Below are positions 17,541 to 26,696 of a DNA stretch of 64,000 nt, one piece after another. The notes under the pieces were generated by a model. That model worked only from the letters and a program-made list of their open reading frames with translations. It did not search any database and was not told where the DNA came from. The stretch comes from Seohaeicola saemankumensis (lineage in GTDB: Bacteria > Pseudomonadota > Alphaproteobacteria > Rhodobacterales > Rhodobacteraceae), in the NCBI RefSeq assembly GCF_042678485.1, contig NZ_JBHTKR010000001.1, positions 731,782 through 795,781 on the forward strand. Reading direction: 5' to 3'. A program made the translations under genes and the position numbers. Position 1 is the stretch's first letter; every line of letters begins with the position of its first letter.

Positions 17541-18354
17541 CAACATCTTCGAGGATCAGGGACATCGCGATGGTCCCATGGGTGCGGCAGGCAGCGTGGC
17601 CGAACGGCTGGCCGCCGAGGCGCTGATCGTCGATGTCGAGGGTTTCGAAGGCCCGCTGGACCTGCTGCTGACGCTCAGCCGTACGCAGAAGGTCGATCTG
17701 CGCAAGATCAGCGTTCTGCAACTGGCCCGTCAATACCTGGCTTTCGTCGAACGCGCCAAGGCGCTGCGGCTGGAACTGGCTGCGGATTACCTGGTGATGG
17801 CGGCATGGCTGGCTTTTCTCAAGTCGCGGCTGCTGTTGCCGCCCGATCCGCTGGAAGAGGGACCCTCGGGCGAGGATCTGGCGGCACATCTGGCCTTTCA
17901 GCTGGAACGGTTGGCCGCGATGCGGGATGTGGCGGCGCGCCTGATGGCGCGCGACCAGAAGGGGCGCGATTTCTTCGCCCGTGGTGTGCCCGAGGATGTG
18001 ATGCGTATTCGCACCGTGCGCTATAGCGCCACCTTGCTGGACCTGATGCAGGGCTATGCCCGTATTCGCACCCGCGACGAGTTTCGCCCCTTCGTGATGG
18101 ACCGGGATTCGGTCTTTACCATGGAACAGGCGCTGGATCGGCTGCGCGGGCTGATCGGCTTTGCCGGCGCCTGGACCGATATTTCCAGCTATCTGCCAGA
18201 GGGCTGGCAAGATGACCCTGTGCGGCGCCGTTCGGCCACGGCGGCCACCTTCGCCGCCTCGCTGGAGCTGGTGAAGGAAGGGCGCGCCGAACTGCGCCAG
18301 TCAGACACGTTCGCGCCGATCCAGTTGCGCAAGCGCGAGGGGCGCGATGTCTGA
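17533..18354 (+). CDS. scpA: Segregation and condensation protein A
   Basis: The 273-aa kleisin has VDVEGFEGPLDLLLTLSR at residues 34-52, the family hallmark, then QLARQYLAFVERAKALRLELAADYLVMAAWLAFLKSRLLLP. The C-terminal winged-helix part is normal. It bridges SMC heads and binds ScpB in chromosome condensation. The start overlaps the nagZ end by eight bases and its end overlaps scpB by eight, so translation is coupled. Confidence 0.95.
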   Translation: MADNIFEDQGHRDGPMGAAGSVAERLAAEALIVDVEGFEGPLDLLLTLSRTQKVDLRKISVLQLARQYLAFVERAKALRLELAADYLVMAAWLAFLKSRLLLPPDPLEEGPSGEDLAAHLAFQLERLAAMRDVAARLMARDQKGRDFFARGVPEDVMRIRTVRYSATLLDLMQGYARIRTRDEFRPFVMDRDSVFTMEQALDRLRGLIGFAGAWTDISSYLPEGWQDDPVRRRSATAATFAASLELVKEGRAELRQSDTFAPIQLRKREGRDV

Positions 18355-19051
18355 GCCTGACGACATGACCGCCCCCGAGGATGATCCGCGCCGTGGCGAT
18401 GCGGCCGAGGCCAAAGAGCAAAGCCTGTTCGAGGCCCCGCCCATGGGCGAGCAGGAACGCATGGTCGAGGCGATTCTCTTCGCCACCGCCGAACCCGTCA
18501 CCGTGCGCGAACTGGAAGCCCGGATGCCGCATGGCTGCGACGCCGCCGAGGCGCTGGTGCATCTGCGCAAGCGCTATTCCGGGCGCGGGGTGCATCTGGT
18601 CAAGGTGGGCGATGCCTGGGCAATGCGTACGGCGCCTGACCTGGGCTTTCTGATGCAGAAGGAAACGGTCGAGACCCGCAAGCTGAGCCGTGCCGCGATC
18701 GAGACGCTGGCGATCATCGCCTATCATCAGCCTGTCACGCGTGCCGAGATCGAAGAGATCCGCGGCGTATCCGTCAGCCGGGGCACCGTGGACCAGTTGC
18801 TGGAGATGGAATGGATCCGCTTCGGGCGCCGCAAGATGACGCCGGGCCGGCCCGTGACCTTCGTGGTGACCGAAGGCTTCCTGGATCATTTCGGCCTGGA
18901 AAGCGCGCGCGATCTGCCGGGGCTGAAGGAATTGCGCGCCGCGGGCCTTCTGGACAACCGACCCTCGCCCGCCGCCATGCCGCAACTTGGTGACGGCGAG
19001 GAGCCCGAGGACGAGGCAAGCGAAGGGCAGAGCGAACTTTTCGAGGATTGA
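18347..19051 (+). CDS. scpB: Segregation and condensation protein B
   Basis: The 234-aa product has the tandem winged helices of ScpB: ERMVEAILFATAEPVTVRELEARMP and ETLAIIAYHQPVTRAEIEEIRGVSV, followed by the TPGRPVTFVVTEGFLDHFGL segment. An acidic tail (EEPEDEASEGQSELFED) ends it. It partners ScpA and SMC. Confidence 0.95.
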   Translation: MSEPDDMTAPEDDPRRGDAAEAKEQSLFEAPPMGEQERMVEAILFATAEPVTVRELEARMPHGCDAAEALVHLRKRYSGRGVHLVKVGDAWAMRTAPDLGFLMQKETVETRKLSRAAIETLAIIAYHQPVTRAEIEEIRGVSVSRGTVDQLLEMEWIRFGRRKMTPGRPVTFVVTEGFLDHFGLESARDLPGLKELRAAGLLDNRPSPAAMPQLGDGEEPEDEASEGQSELFED

Positions 19052-19153
19052 GGCCGGGATTTTCCGCGCCGACCCTTAAAATTCCTCAATTTCGTGATAG
19101 CTTTCGCATAGGGACAGGCCGGAAAATGTCCGCGTGCGTGTAAGGAGTGCAGG

Positions 19154-19363
19154 ATGAACGTCAATCAACTGATCAACATGGTCATTCGTCTTTTCGTCCG
19201 AAAGGCCGTCAACGGTGGCATCAATGCCGGGATGAAGCGGTTCGCAGGTGGCGGCAAGAGCGGCGGCGGTCAGGGCAACCCGGATGCAGCCCAGCAGGGC
19301 CAGCAGGCCGTTCGCAAGGCCCGTCAGGCGGCGCGCGCCGCACGTCGCATCGGCAAGATGTGA
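19154..19363 (+). CDS. 69-aa basic Gly/Gln/Arg-rich protein
   Basis: A short gene encodes MNVNQLINMVIRLFVRKAVN, a Gly-rich hinge (GGGKSGGGQG) and a basic helix (QQAVRKARQAARAARRIGKM). It follows a GGAGTGCAGG ribosome site and stands 100 bases after scpB. I recall short proteins of this design in other Rhodobacteraceae next to scpB, but the function is unknown. The amphipathic N-terminus and basic C-terminus would fit membrane or nucleic-acid contact; this is a guess. Confidence 0.55.
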   Translation: MNVNQLINMVIRLFVRKAVNGGINAGMKRFAGGGKSGGGQGNPDAAQQGQQAVRKARQAARAARRIGKM

Positions 19364-19403
19364 CATTCCCCGCGCGTGATGCGCGCAGGACAGGTTCGGC
19401 AGT

Positions 19404-19426
19404 GGATATTTGAAGCAAGAAGAAAC
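19404..19426. repeat. Intergenic ATATTTG-type motif, copy 2
   Basis: GGATATTTG, five bases, then AAGAAGAAAC lies between two convergent gene ends, 22 bp past the dcd stop. The same pattern recurs at 35206-35228. Confidence 0.45.
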
Positions 19427-19447
19427 AGGGGGCTTCGGCCCTGCGCC

Positions 19448-20524
19448 TCAGCCCATGCGGAAATGCTTGCTGAGTTTCAGCCCCTGGCCCTGGTAGTTCG
19501 AGGCGATCCCGCGACCGTAAAGCTGTGTCGGCGCGGCGCTCATGCGTTCATAGACCAGGCGGCCGACGATCTGGCCATGTTCCAGAACGAAAGGCGCCTC
19601 GTGGCAGCGCACCTCAAGCACGCCGCGCGATCCGGCGCCGCCGGCGGCATCATGGCCGAAGCCCGGATCGAAGAAGCCCGCGTAATGGACACGGAATTCC
19701 CCCACCATCGCCAGGTAGGGCGCCATTTCCGCCGCATAGGCGGGAGGGATGCAAACCGCCTCGCGGCTGACAAGGATATAGAAGGCGCCGGGATCAAGGA
19801 TGATCTGGCCGCTGTCGGAGCGCACGTCCTCCCAGTAGTCGGCGGGATCGTACTGGCCGATGCGGTCAAGGTCGATGACCCCGGTATGCGGTTTCGCGCG
19901 GTAGCCCACAAGATTGCCGTCGGTCGGGCGCAGATCGACGGAAAAGCCAAGGCCGTCGTCGATCACGGCCTGCCCGTTGACCAGCGGGGTGACGGCATGA
20001 AGGCTGGCCAGTTCCGCATCGTTCAGCACGGCCTGGCCTTCGCGAAACCGGATCTGGTTCAGCCGCATGCCGGGGCGCACCAGTACGGAAAACGAGCGGG
20101 GGCAGATCTCGGCATAAAGCGGTCCGCTGTAGCCCTGCGGGATGCGGTCGAATTCCGTGCCGCCATCGGTGATGGTGCGGGTCAGCAGATCCAGCCGCCC
20201 GGTCGATGATTTGGCATTGGCCACCGCCTGGATCGAGGCGGGCAGGTCCAGCCGTTCCATCAGCGGCACGACATAGACGCAGCCCTTTTCCAGAACGGCG
20301 CCCTCGGTCAGGTCGACGCGGTGCATTTCGAACTCGGCCAGACGATCCGCCACGCTGCGGCCATGCCCCGCCAGGAAAGAGGCCCGCACGCGGTAGGCCA
20401 CGTTGCCCAATCGCAGGTCGAGGCTGGCGGGCTGGATCTGGTCGGGCAGGGGCGCGGGAGAGGCGGCGATCTGGCCCGCGGCGATCATCGCCTCGATCTG
20501 CTGGCTGGGGATCACGCCGGTCAT
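19448..20524 (-). CDS. dcd: Deoxycytidine triphosphate deaminase, long two-domain form
   Basis: The 358-aa protein has the dUTPase-like fold signatures IQPASLDLRLGNVAYRVR at residues 30-47 and NAKSSTGRLDLLTR near 125, then a second similar half (GQIILDPGAFYILVSREAVCIPPAYAAEM, GFFDPGFGHDA, VLEVRCHEAPFVLEHGQIVGRLVYE). Ordinary Dcd is about 190 aa, so this looks like an internal duplication. It converts dCTP to dUTP for dTMP synthesis. The start lies upstream of tRNA-Pro, on the same strand as it. Confidence 0.85.
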   Translation of the reverse strand: MTGVIPSQQIEAMIAAGQIAASPAPLPDQIQPASLDLRLGNVAYRVRASFLAGHGRSVADRLAEFEMHRVDLTEGAVLEKGCVYVVPLMERLDLPASIQAVANAKSSTGRLDLLTRTITDGGTEFDRIPQGYSGPLYAEICPRSFSVLVRPGMRLNQIRFREGQAVLNDAELASLHAVTPLVNGQAVIDDGLGFSVDLRPTDGNLVGYRAKPHTGVIDLDRIGQYDPADYWEDVRSDSGQIILDPGAFYILVSREAVCIPPAYAAEMAPYLAMVGEFRVHYAGFFDPGFGHDAAGGAGSRGVLEVRCHEAPFVLEHGQIVGRLVYERMSAAPTQLYGRGIASNYQGQGLKLSKHFRMG

Positions 20525-20606
20525 GTCACGCCTTTCCTGTGGCCGGATATGCAAATCGCCCGGAGCCTTTCGGCACACGAGCGATTGCGGAACCGTCGAA
20601 TTGTTT

Positions 20607-20683
20607 TGGTCGGGCTAGCAGGACTCGAACCTGCGACCTTCCGTCCCCCAGACGGACGCGCTACCAGGCTGCGCCATAGCCCG
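20607..20683 (-). tRNA. tRNA-Pro (GGG)
   Basis: A complete cloverleaf is readable: acceptor CGGGCTA/TAGCCCG, D stem GCGC, anticodon stem TCCGT/ACGGA around loop CTGGGGG (anticodon GGG), T stem GCAGG/CCTGC with TTCGAGT, discriminator A and an encoded CCA. Confidence 0.97.
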
Positions 20684-20744
20684 ACGGTTTGGCTGTAATA
20701 CTGCATTTCACCGTAGGGGCAAGGGGTAATTCCCACTTTTCACC

Positions 20745-21632
20745 TCAACCCTTTCGGGTGGCGACCAGGCGGGTGGTCAGCGCGTCGATCCGCGCGAGAA
20801 TCGGTGTCAGCGCGTCACGGTCCGCGGCGGCAATCTGACGCCGGCGCCCGGCGATCAGTGCCAGCAGGCCGGGTTCGATCCGGATCGCGTCCAGATCGGG
20901 TGGCGGTGGCAGGTCGGCGCCCAGCGGGGCGGGCGCATCGACGGGCGCGGGGGCCTCCGGCGGGATGGGCAGGATGGGGGGCGCGTCCATCGCGGCAGGC
21001 GTTGCGACCGGGGGCGCCACGGCGGGCGTTTTGGGCGGCGGCGCATCTGCCGCGGGGGCGATGGGTGGTTGCGGCGCATCAGCGGCGGTGCTGTCCTGGT
21101 CCACGGGGGCAGCCGGCGGGGTTTCCGCCGACGCAGGGGCCTCTGACAGGTTGGCCGTTGCGGTGGGCACAAGCTGGATCGGGGATGCCGTTGTTGGGGG
21201 CGTCGCGGCCACGGTTGCCGGGCTATCCTCGGCCTGTGGTGTCGGCGGGACAGGTGTCACATGGGGCGGTGTGGCGGCGGCCACCGTATCCGGCGCATCG
21301 CTGGCAGCCGCATCCAGCACATCGCTGGCCGCCATCGCGTCACCCATCACGTCATCCAGCGGCTGAGACATCTCGCAGACATGTCGAACGCCTTGTTCGC
21401 GCAACAATTTCTGCACGCCCTTGATGGTCATGCCGTCATCGTGGAGCAGTTTCTTGATGCCGCCCAGCAGCAGCATGTCATCGGGGCGGTAATAGCGCCG
21501 CCCGCCCGCGCGCTTGACGGGCTTTACCTGCGGGAACTTGCTTTCCCAGAAGCGAAGGACATGGGCAGGACGATCCAGCCAGTCTGCCACTTCGCTGATC
21601 GTGCGAAAGGCGTCCGGGGATTTGGCTGCCAT
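20745..21632 (-). CDS. MerR-family transcriptional regulator with Pro/Ala-rich tail
   Basis: Residues 8-80 form a MerR-type winged helix (RTISEVADWLDRPAHVLRFW, GGRRYYRPDDMLLLGGIKKLL, MTIKGVQKLLREQG). The rest (to residue 225) is a low-complexity Pro/Ala/Thr-rich stretch, and the last 60 residues form a helix pair (DLDAIRIEPGLLALIAGRR). It sits directly downstream of ihfA on the same strand, an arrangement common in alphaproteobacteria. No sensor domain is visible. Target genes are unknown. Confidence 0.85.
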   Translation of the reverse strand: MAAKSPDAFRTISEVADWLDRPAHVLRFWESKFPQVKPVKRAGGRRYYRPDDMLLLGGIKKLLHDDGMTIKGVQKLLREQGVRHVCEMSQPLDDVMGDAMAASDVLDAAASDAPDTVAAATPPHVTPVPPTPQAEDSPATVAATPPTTASPIQLVPTATANLSEAPASAETPPAAPVDQDSTAADAPQPPIAPAADAPPPKTPAVAPPVATPAAMDAPPILPIPPEAPAPVDAPAPLGADLPPPPDLDAIRIEPGLLALIAGRRRQIAAADRDALTPILARIDALTTRLVATRKG

Positions 21633-21647
21633 GCGTCAGGTTCCTTC

Positions 21648-21950
21648 TCAGCCCTCGGGACCGGATGCGACGCGATCCTTCATCAGATGCGAGGGGCGGA
21701 AGGTCAGCACGCGGCGCGGATTGATCGGTACTTCCTCGCCGGTCTTGGGGTTGCGTCCCACGCGGGCCGATTTCTCGCGCACCGAGAATGTGCCGAAGGA
21801 CGAGATCTTGACTTGCTCGCCAGCCACAAGGGCATCCGACATGTGCTGCAGCACGCTTTCGACCAATTGGCTGCTGTCGTTGCGTGACAGCCCCACCTCG
21901 CGAAAGATCGCTTCGCTCAGGTCCATCCGGGTCAAGGTCTTGTCACTCAT
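21648..21950 (-). CDS. ihfA: Integration host factor subunit alpha
   Basis: The 100-aa HU/IHF protein has TRMDLSEAIFREVGLSRND and the DNA-contacting arm GRNPKTGEEVPINPRRVLTF with the bend-inducing Pro. It pairs with IHF-beta to bend DNA at specific sites. It is followed after 15 bp by the MerR gene. Confidence 0.96.
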   Translation of the reverse strand: MSDKTLTRMDLSEAIFREVGLSRNDSSQLVESVLQHMSDALVAGEQVKISSFGTFSVREKSARVGRNPKTGEEVPINPRRVLTFRPSHLMKDRVASGPEG

Positions 21951-22094
21951 CCTGCATCCCCCCATCAGCATTTCCACAACCATAGGGGCAGGGCTATTTT
22001 CGAGTCAATATCAACGGCTTGCCGCACGGCTTTTCAGCTGTGCTTTATCTGCTTAAAAACAGTCGTTCCATTCGGCAGAGTGCGGCGCGCCGCG

Positions 22095-23066
22095 TCACCA
22101 GCGCAGCACGACGGCGCCCCAGGCCAGCCCGCCGCCGATCGCCTCGGTCACGATCAGATCGCCCTGCTTGATCTGCCCGCGCTGGTACCCCACGGAAAGC
22201 GCCAGCGGGATCGAGGCCGCCGAGGTGTTGCCATGGTCCTGCACGGTGACAACGACACGGTCCATCGGGACCTGCATGCGCTGCGCTGTGGCGGTGATGA
22301 TCCGCAGATTGGCCTGATGCGGCACGATCCAGTTCACATCGCCGCCGGTCAGCCCGACCTTGTCCAGCGCGGCATGCGCGGTCTCGGCCAGTTTTTCGAC
22401 GGCATGGCGGAACACTTCACGCCCCTGCATCCTGAGATGCCCGGTCGTACCGGTCGAGACACCGCCATCGACATAAAGCAGGTCGCGGTGTCGCCCGTCC
22501 GAGTTCAGATCGCTGGACAGAACGCCGCGATCGGTATTGGCGCCCGTGCCTTCCTCGGCCTCGAGGATCAGCGCGCCCGCGCCATCACCAAAGAGGACGC
22601 AGGTCGAACGATCGGCCCAGTCCATCAGGCGGCTGAAGGTTTCGGCGCCAATGACCAGCACGCGCCTGGCCTGGCCCGACAGGATCATCCCGTTGGCATT
22701 GGCCAGGGCAAAGACGAATCCGGCGCAGACCGCCTGCACGTCGAAGGCAAAGCCACGTGTCATGCCCAGATTGGCCTGCACCATTGTGGCGGCGGCCGGA
22801 AAGGTCAGATCGGCGGTGGATGTCGCCAGGATGATCGCGTCCAGGTCATCCGGCCGCAGTCCCGCATCAGCCAGGGCCGCCTGCGCGGCGCGGGTGGCAA
22901 GATCCGAGGTCGTCTGCCCCTCGGCCGCGACATGGCGCCGCTCGATGCCCGAGCGTGCCTTGATCCATTCATCGGATGTGTTCAGCCGTTCTTCGAATTC
23001 CGCGTTTTCCACGATCCTTTCGGGCAGGTAATGCCCGATGCCCTTGACGACGGCGCGAATGGTCAT
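22095..23066 (-). CDS. fabH: Beta-ketoacyl-ACP synthase III
   Basis: The 323-aa thiolase-fold enzyme has the catalytic triad Cys114 (VQAVCAGF), His250 (IVPHQAN) and Asn280 (DHGNTSAAS). It condenses acetyl-CoA with malonyl-ACP to start fatty-acid synthesis. The start overlaps the plsX stop by four bases. Confidence 0.97.
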   Translation of the reverse strand: MTIRAVVKGIGHYLPERIVENAEFEERLNTSDEWIKARSGIERRHVAAEGQTTSDLATRAAQAALADAGLRPDDLDAIILATSTADLTFPAAATMVQANLGMTRGFAFDVQAVCAGFVFALANANGMILSGQARRVLVIGAETFSRLMDWADRSTCVLFGDGAGALILEAEEGTGANTDRGVLSSDLNSDGRHRDLLYVDGGVSTGTTGHLRMQGREVFRHAVEKLAETAHAALDKVGLTGGDVNWIVPHQANLRIITATAQRMQVPMDRVVVTVQDHGNTSAASIPLALSVGYQRGQIKQGDLIVTEAIGGGLAWGAVVLRW

Positions 23067-24160
23067 TGACTGTCTTCCTGTTGCGTCTTTGTATCGTGAG
23101 CGAGCGCCGTGGCAGATGCAACCCGCGCCGCCAGTTTTTCGGAAAACTCCGATTGCGCCAGTTTGAACGCCAGTTTGACGGCTGCGGACACGCCCGTTGC
23201 ATCGGCCGATCCGTGTGACTTCACCACCGTACCGTTCAGGCCCAGAAACACGCCGCCATTGACGCGGCGCGGGTCGATCCGGTGCTTGAGCCGCCGCAGC
23301 GAGGTCAGCGCCAGAAGCGAGGCCAACCGCGACAGGGGCGAATGCTTGAAGGCTTCCTTCAGCAGGTCGCCGATCAGCTTGGCCGTACCCTCGCCGGTTT
23401 TCAGAGCCACGTTGCCGGTGAAGCCGTCGGTCACGATCACATCGCAGACATCGCCGGGAATATCGCCGCCTTCGACGAAACCCACGAATTCGAAATTGGC
23501 GCGCGGCGCCATGTTGCCGATCAGCTCATGCGCGGCCTTCAGTTCGGCCCGGCCCTTGTTTTCCTCGGTGCCGACGTTCAGCAGACCGACGCGGGGGTGG
23601 GACAGGTTCAGGCCGTTGCGCGCATAGGATACGCCCATCAGCGCATATTGCAGAAGATCCTGTTCATCGGCGCGTACATCCGCGCCCACGTCCAGCATCA
23701 CGTTGAACCCCTGCGGATTGCGCGAAGGCCAGAGCACGGCGATGGCCGGGCGGTTCACGCCCGGCAGCTTGCGAAGGCGCACCATCGACAGCGCCATCAG
23801 CGCGCCGGTATTCCCGCAGGAGACAGCGACCGTCGCTTCACCCTCGCGCACCGAATCGAGCGTGGACCACATCGAAGTGTCCTTGCCGTGGCGCATGATG
23901 TGGCTGGGCTTGTCGGACATGGACACCACGCCCTGGGCATCGCGAATCTCGCAACGCCCGGTCAGATGCTTGCGCTTGGCCACCAGCCGTTCCAGCTGAT
24001 CGCGCGGTCCATGCAGGATGAAGGCGATGTCAGGGTTGATCTTGGCGGACAAGGCAATGCCGGCAACCACGGCTGCCGGCCCCATATCACCACCCATGGC
24101 GTCAACCGAAATTATGGTGCGCCCGCGTCGCGTCGTGGACTGATCCGACAACGTGGACAT
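23063..24160 (-). CDS. plsX: Phosphate acyltransferase PlsX
   Basis: The 365-aa protein has TIISVDAMGGDMGPAAVVAG at the start, SCGNTGALMALSMVRLRKLPG, and DVICDVIVTDGFTGNVALKT-like motifs of PlsX. It makes acyl-phosphate from acyl-ACP for phospholipid synthesis. It is coupled to fabH and follows rpmF after 22 bp, the standard order. Confidence 0.96.
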   Translation of the reverse strand: MSTLSDQSTTRRGRTIISVDAMGGDMGPAAVVAGIALSAKINPDIAFILHGPRDQLERLVAKRKHLTGRCEIRDAQGVVSMSDKPSHIMRHGKDTSMWSTLDSVREGEATVAVSCGNTGALMALSMVRLRKLPGVNRPAIAVLWPSRNPQGFNVMLDVGADVRADEQDLLQYALMGVSYARNGLNLSHPRVGLLNVGTEENKGRAELKAAHELIGNMAPRANFEFVGFVEGGDIPGDVCDVIVTDGFTGNVALKTGEGTAKLIGDLLKEAFKHSPLSRLASLLALTSLRRLKHRIDPRRVNGGVFLGLNGTVVKSHGSADATGVSAAVKLAFKLAQSEFSEKLAARVASATALAHDTKTQQEDSQ

Positions 24161-24182
24161 GGGCGCCCCCTGGTTCTGACGC

Positions 24183-24389
24183 TCAGGCTGCGTCTTCGTC
24201 CAGATCCACTTCTTCGGTCATGGCGACGATTTCACGCTCGCCATAATGGCCGCAAGCGGCGCAGACGTGGTGCGGGCGCTTCAGCTCGCCGCAGTTGGTG
24301 CATTCGTTCGGGTTTGCTGCAACCAGTGCGTCATGCGCCCGACGGTTGTTGCGGCGCGACTTGGAGACTTTGTTTTGCTGGACGGCCAT
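24183..24389 (-). CDS. rpmF: 50S ribosomal protein L32
   Basis: The 68-aa product has MAVQQNKVSKSRRNNRRAHD and a CTNC...CAAC zinc ribbon, diagnostic of L32. It heads the rpmF-plsX-fabH run. Confidence 0.97.
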   Translation of the reverse strand: MAVQQNKVSKSRRNNRRAHDALVAANPNECTNCGELKRPHHVCAACGHYGEREIVAMTEEVDLDEDAA

Positions 24390-24593
24390 CGTGCCACCTC
24401 GATTTCCTGTGGGCCTTGCGGCCCTGTTTCATATGGGTCTGGGGGCACATATTCGCTTGGCGACCAAGTGTCCAACCCAAAATTCGATTGAGCGGCGGAA
24501 AATACTGTGAATCGGTCAGGGTGCAAGCGGTTTTTTGCCCCATGCGCCCAAGCTGGCGGGACCGGGCGGGACCGGCCGCCAAGGCCGCGGTTT

Positions 24594-25160
24594 TCAGTCT
24601 TCGCCCTCGGGGCTGTTGCCCAGCTTGTCGCGCAATCCGGCAAGGCCCGCAAAGGGCTTCAGCGCTTCATCCGTGATCGCGGTCTTGCCGGGCTCCGTCA
24701 CCGTCAGACTGCCCAGTTCGGCCCCTTCGGCGCGTGGCCAGTCAGGCACGGCCAGGGCCAGCGCCTCGATCATCACGGCATGGGGGTCGATGGTCGCGCC
24801 CAGCGGTTCGGCGGTGTCATCATCGGGCATCTCGATCTCTTCGCCCTCGGGCAGCAGGGGCGCGGGATCGGCAAGATACAGCCGGCGCACCGGCACATCC
24901 AGACGCGTCGTGACCGGCTCCAGCGTGACCACGCAGGCCTGGATGACCGTGGCGCCCAATGTGCCCTGCAACAGCCAGTCGGCGCGGCCCTCGGCCCGGA
25001 TCGTGCCCTTGAAGGACAGCTTGCGCAGCCCCAGAAGGCCAAGCTCATCGGCGATCACGCGCAGCGCGGCCGCGTCCGGGCGCAGATCAAAGGCGGTGAC
25101 GCGGCTCTGCGGCAGGTCGGCGACCCTGAGGGCGGTGTCGGATTCGCTGGGTTGGGACAT
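24594..25160 (-). CDS. DUF177 (YceD-like) protein
   Basis: The 188-aa product matches the YceD/DUF177 family by position (upstream of rpmF) and by the segments GTLGATVIQACVVTLEPV and GATIDPHAVMIEALALAVPDWPRAEGA. In plants and bacteria this family is linked to 23S rRNA accumulation, but the biochemical role is unclear. The usual C-x-C-L metal-like motif is reduced to a single Cys. An in-frame ATG 18 bases upstream is an alternative start. Confidence 0.85.
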   Translation of the reverse strand: MSQPSESDTALRVADLPQSRVTAFDLRPDAAALRVIADELGLLGLRKLSFKGTIRAEGRADWLLQGTLGATVIQACVVTLEPVTTRLDVPVRRLYLADPAPLLPEGEEIEMPDDDTAEPLGATIDPHAVMIEALALAVPDWPRAEGAELGSLTVTEPGKTAITDEALKPFAGLAGLRDKLGNSPEGED

Positions 25161-25247
25161 GCGGTCTGACGCTTCCATTCTTGAACCGGGGGCATTCCTT
25201 CTGTAAGCGGGATAGAAGGCACAAGGGGCCAAGGCAAGAGGGCAGCG

Positions 25248-25703
25248 ATGTCAGGCGAGAGTTTCCGGTTCGGCAAATCCATTGCGGTCCTGTGCATCCT
25301 GGCACTGTCGGCCTGCGCACCGCAATTCCGCAACCACGGCTATGTGCCGACCGAGTTCGACCTGGCCCAGGTGACCGTGGGCGTGGATACGCGCGCCTCG
25401 GTCGAGGAATTGATCGGCGCTCCGGCGACATCGGGAATGGCGACGGACAGCGCCGCCTATTACGTGCAGAGCCGGGTACGCAACTTCGCCTGGCGCGCCC
25501 CCGAGGTGATCGAACGGCAGGTGCTGGCGATCAGCTATGACAGCGCCGGCGTTGTGACGAATATCGAACGCTTCGGGCTGGAAGACGGGCAGGTTGTCCC
25601 GATCTCGCGCCGGATCACCGGCACAAGCGGCACGAATGAGTCGATCATCCGCCGCCTGATCGGCAGCATCGGCGGCTTCAGCGCGTCCGACTTCCTGGGA
25701 TAA
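25248..25703 (+). CDS. bamE: Outer membrane assembly lipoprotein BamE
   Basis: The 151-aa product has a lipoprotein signal ending LSAC (Cys23), then the SmpA/OmlA fold: NHGYVPTEFDLAQVTVGVDTRASVEELIGAPAT, and YDSAGVVTNIERFGLEDG. It belongs to the BAM complex that inserts outer-membrane barrels. It is divergent from the DUF177 gene. Confidence 0.92.
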   Translation: MSGESFRFGKSIAVLCILALSACAPQFRNHGYVPTEFDLAQVTVGVDTRASVEELIGAPATSGMATDSAAYYVQSRVRNFAWRAPEVIERQVLAISYDSAGVVTNIERFGLEDGQVVPISRRITGTSGTNESIIRRLIGSIGGFSASDFLG

Positions 25704-25831
25704 GGCCGCACGGCCATGCGCGGTGGCGGCCCGGATCGGGCCACATCCACGGCCCGAGACATCTTGCGCGGCGCTGGGGCTGCCCGTAGCCTTGCGACAG
25801 CCTTGCGAAAAACCGGCGGCGGAGAGGCCTG

Positions 25832-26581
25832 ATGCAGCCAGTCACCAAAGGATGTTACCGGCTGCGGCCGGCCCGATCCCAAGCAGATGTGGCCGCCGCG
25901 CAACGCCTGCGCCACCTGGCCTTTCACGCCGGTGCCGATGCGTCGCGGGACACGGGGCTGGACCGTGACCGTTTCGATGCGATCTGCACCCATGTCCTGA
26001 TCGAGGATCTGCGTGATGGCCAGCTTGTGTGCTGCTTTCGCACGCTGGACCTGCCTGATGCGGGCCAGATCGGCCAAAGCTATTCCGCGCAGTACTACGA
26101 TCTGTCCGCCCTGATGCGGTTTGCCGGACCGATGATCGAGATCGGCCGCTTCTGCATCCATCCCGACCATCATGACCCGGACATCCTGCGCCTGGCCTGG
26201 GCCGCGCTGACCTGCCATGTGGATGCGCGCGGGATCGAGATGATGTTCGGCTGTTCATCTTTTCGCGGCACCGATCAAAGCCGCTACCTTGATGCCTTTG
26301 CCATGCTCAGGGACAATCACCTGGCCCCGCCCGACCTTGCGCCGCGGATCAAGGCGCCGCTGGTTTTTCCGTTCGGCGCGCAGGTCCAGCCCGCGCCCGA
26401 CAGGCGCCGCGCCCTGCTGTCCATGCCGCCATTGCTGCGCAGCTACCTGATGATGGGGGGCTGGGTCAGCGACCATGCTGTGATCGACCCGCAGATGGAC
26501 ACGCTGCATGTGTTCACCGGGCTGGAAATCCGCGCGATCCCCGAGGCGCGCAAGAAACTGCTGCGCGCGGTCATGGCCTGA
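25832..26581 (+). CDS. olsB: OlsB-like ornithine-acyl-ACP N-acyltransferase (GNAT)
   Basis: The 249-aa product has the pattern of OlsB/GNAT-5 proteins: YRLRPARSQADVAAAQRLRH, FDAICTHVLIEDL, IEIGRFCIHPDH and IEMMFGCSSFRGTD. OlsB makes lyso-ornithine lipid from 3-hydroxyacyl-ACP. No olsA partner is adjacent. Some family members instead make haemolysin-like or autoinducer products, so the substrate is an inference. Confidence 0.75.
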   Translation: MQPVTKGCYRLRPARSQADVAAAQRLRHLAFHAGADASRDTGLDRDRFDAICTHVLIEDLRDGQLVCCFRTLDLPDAGQIGQSYSAQYYDLSALMRFAGPMIEIGRFCIHPDHHDPDILRLAWAALTCHVDARGIEMMFGCSSFRGTDQSRYLDAFAMLRDNHLAPPDLAPRIKAPLVFPFGAQVQPAPDRRRALLSMPPLLRSYLMMGGWVSDHAVIDPQMDTLHVFTGLEIRAIPEARKKLLRAVMA

Positions 26582-26696
26582 ACGCGCCGCCCCCGCCGGA
26601 CCCGGCCCTGCAAAGCGTCTTGCCGGGACTTTGGCCCGAACCTGCCGGTTTTTGGCGACGCTTGACGGCGCGGCGCGGCCCGGATAGCAGGCGGGC

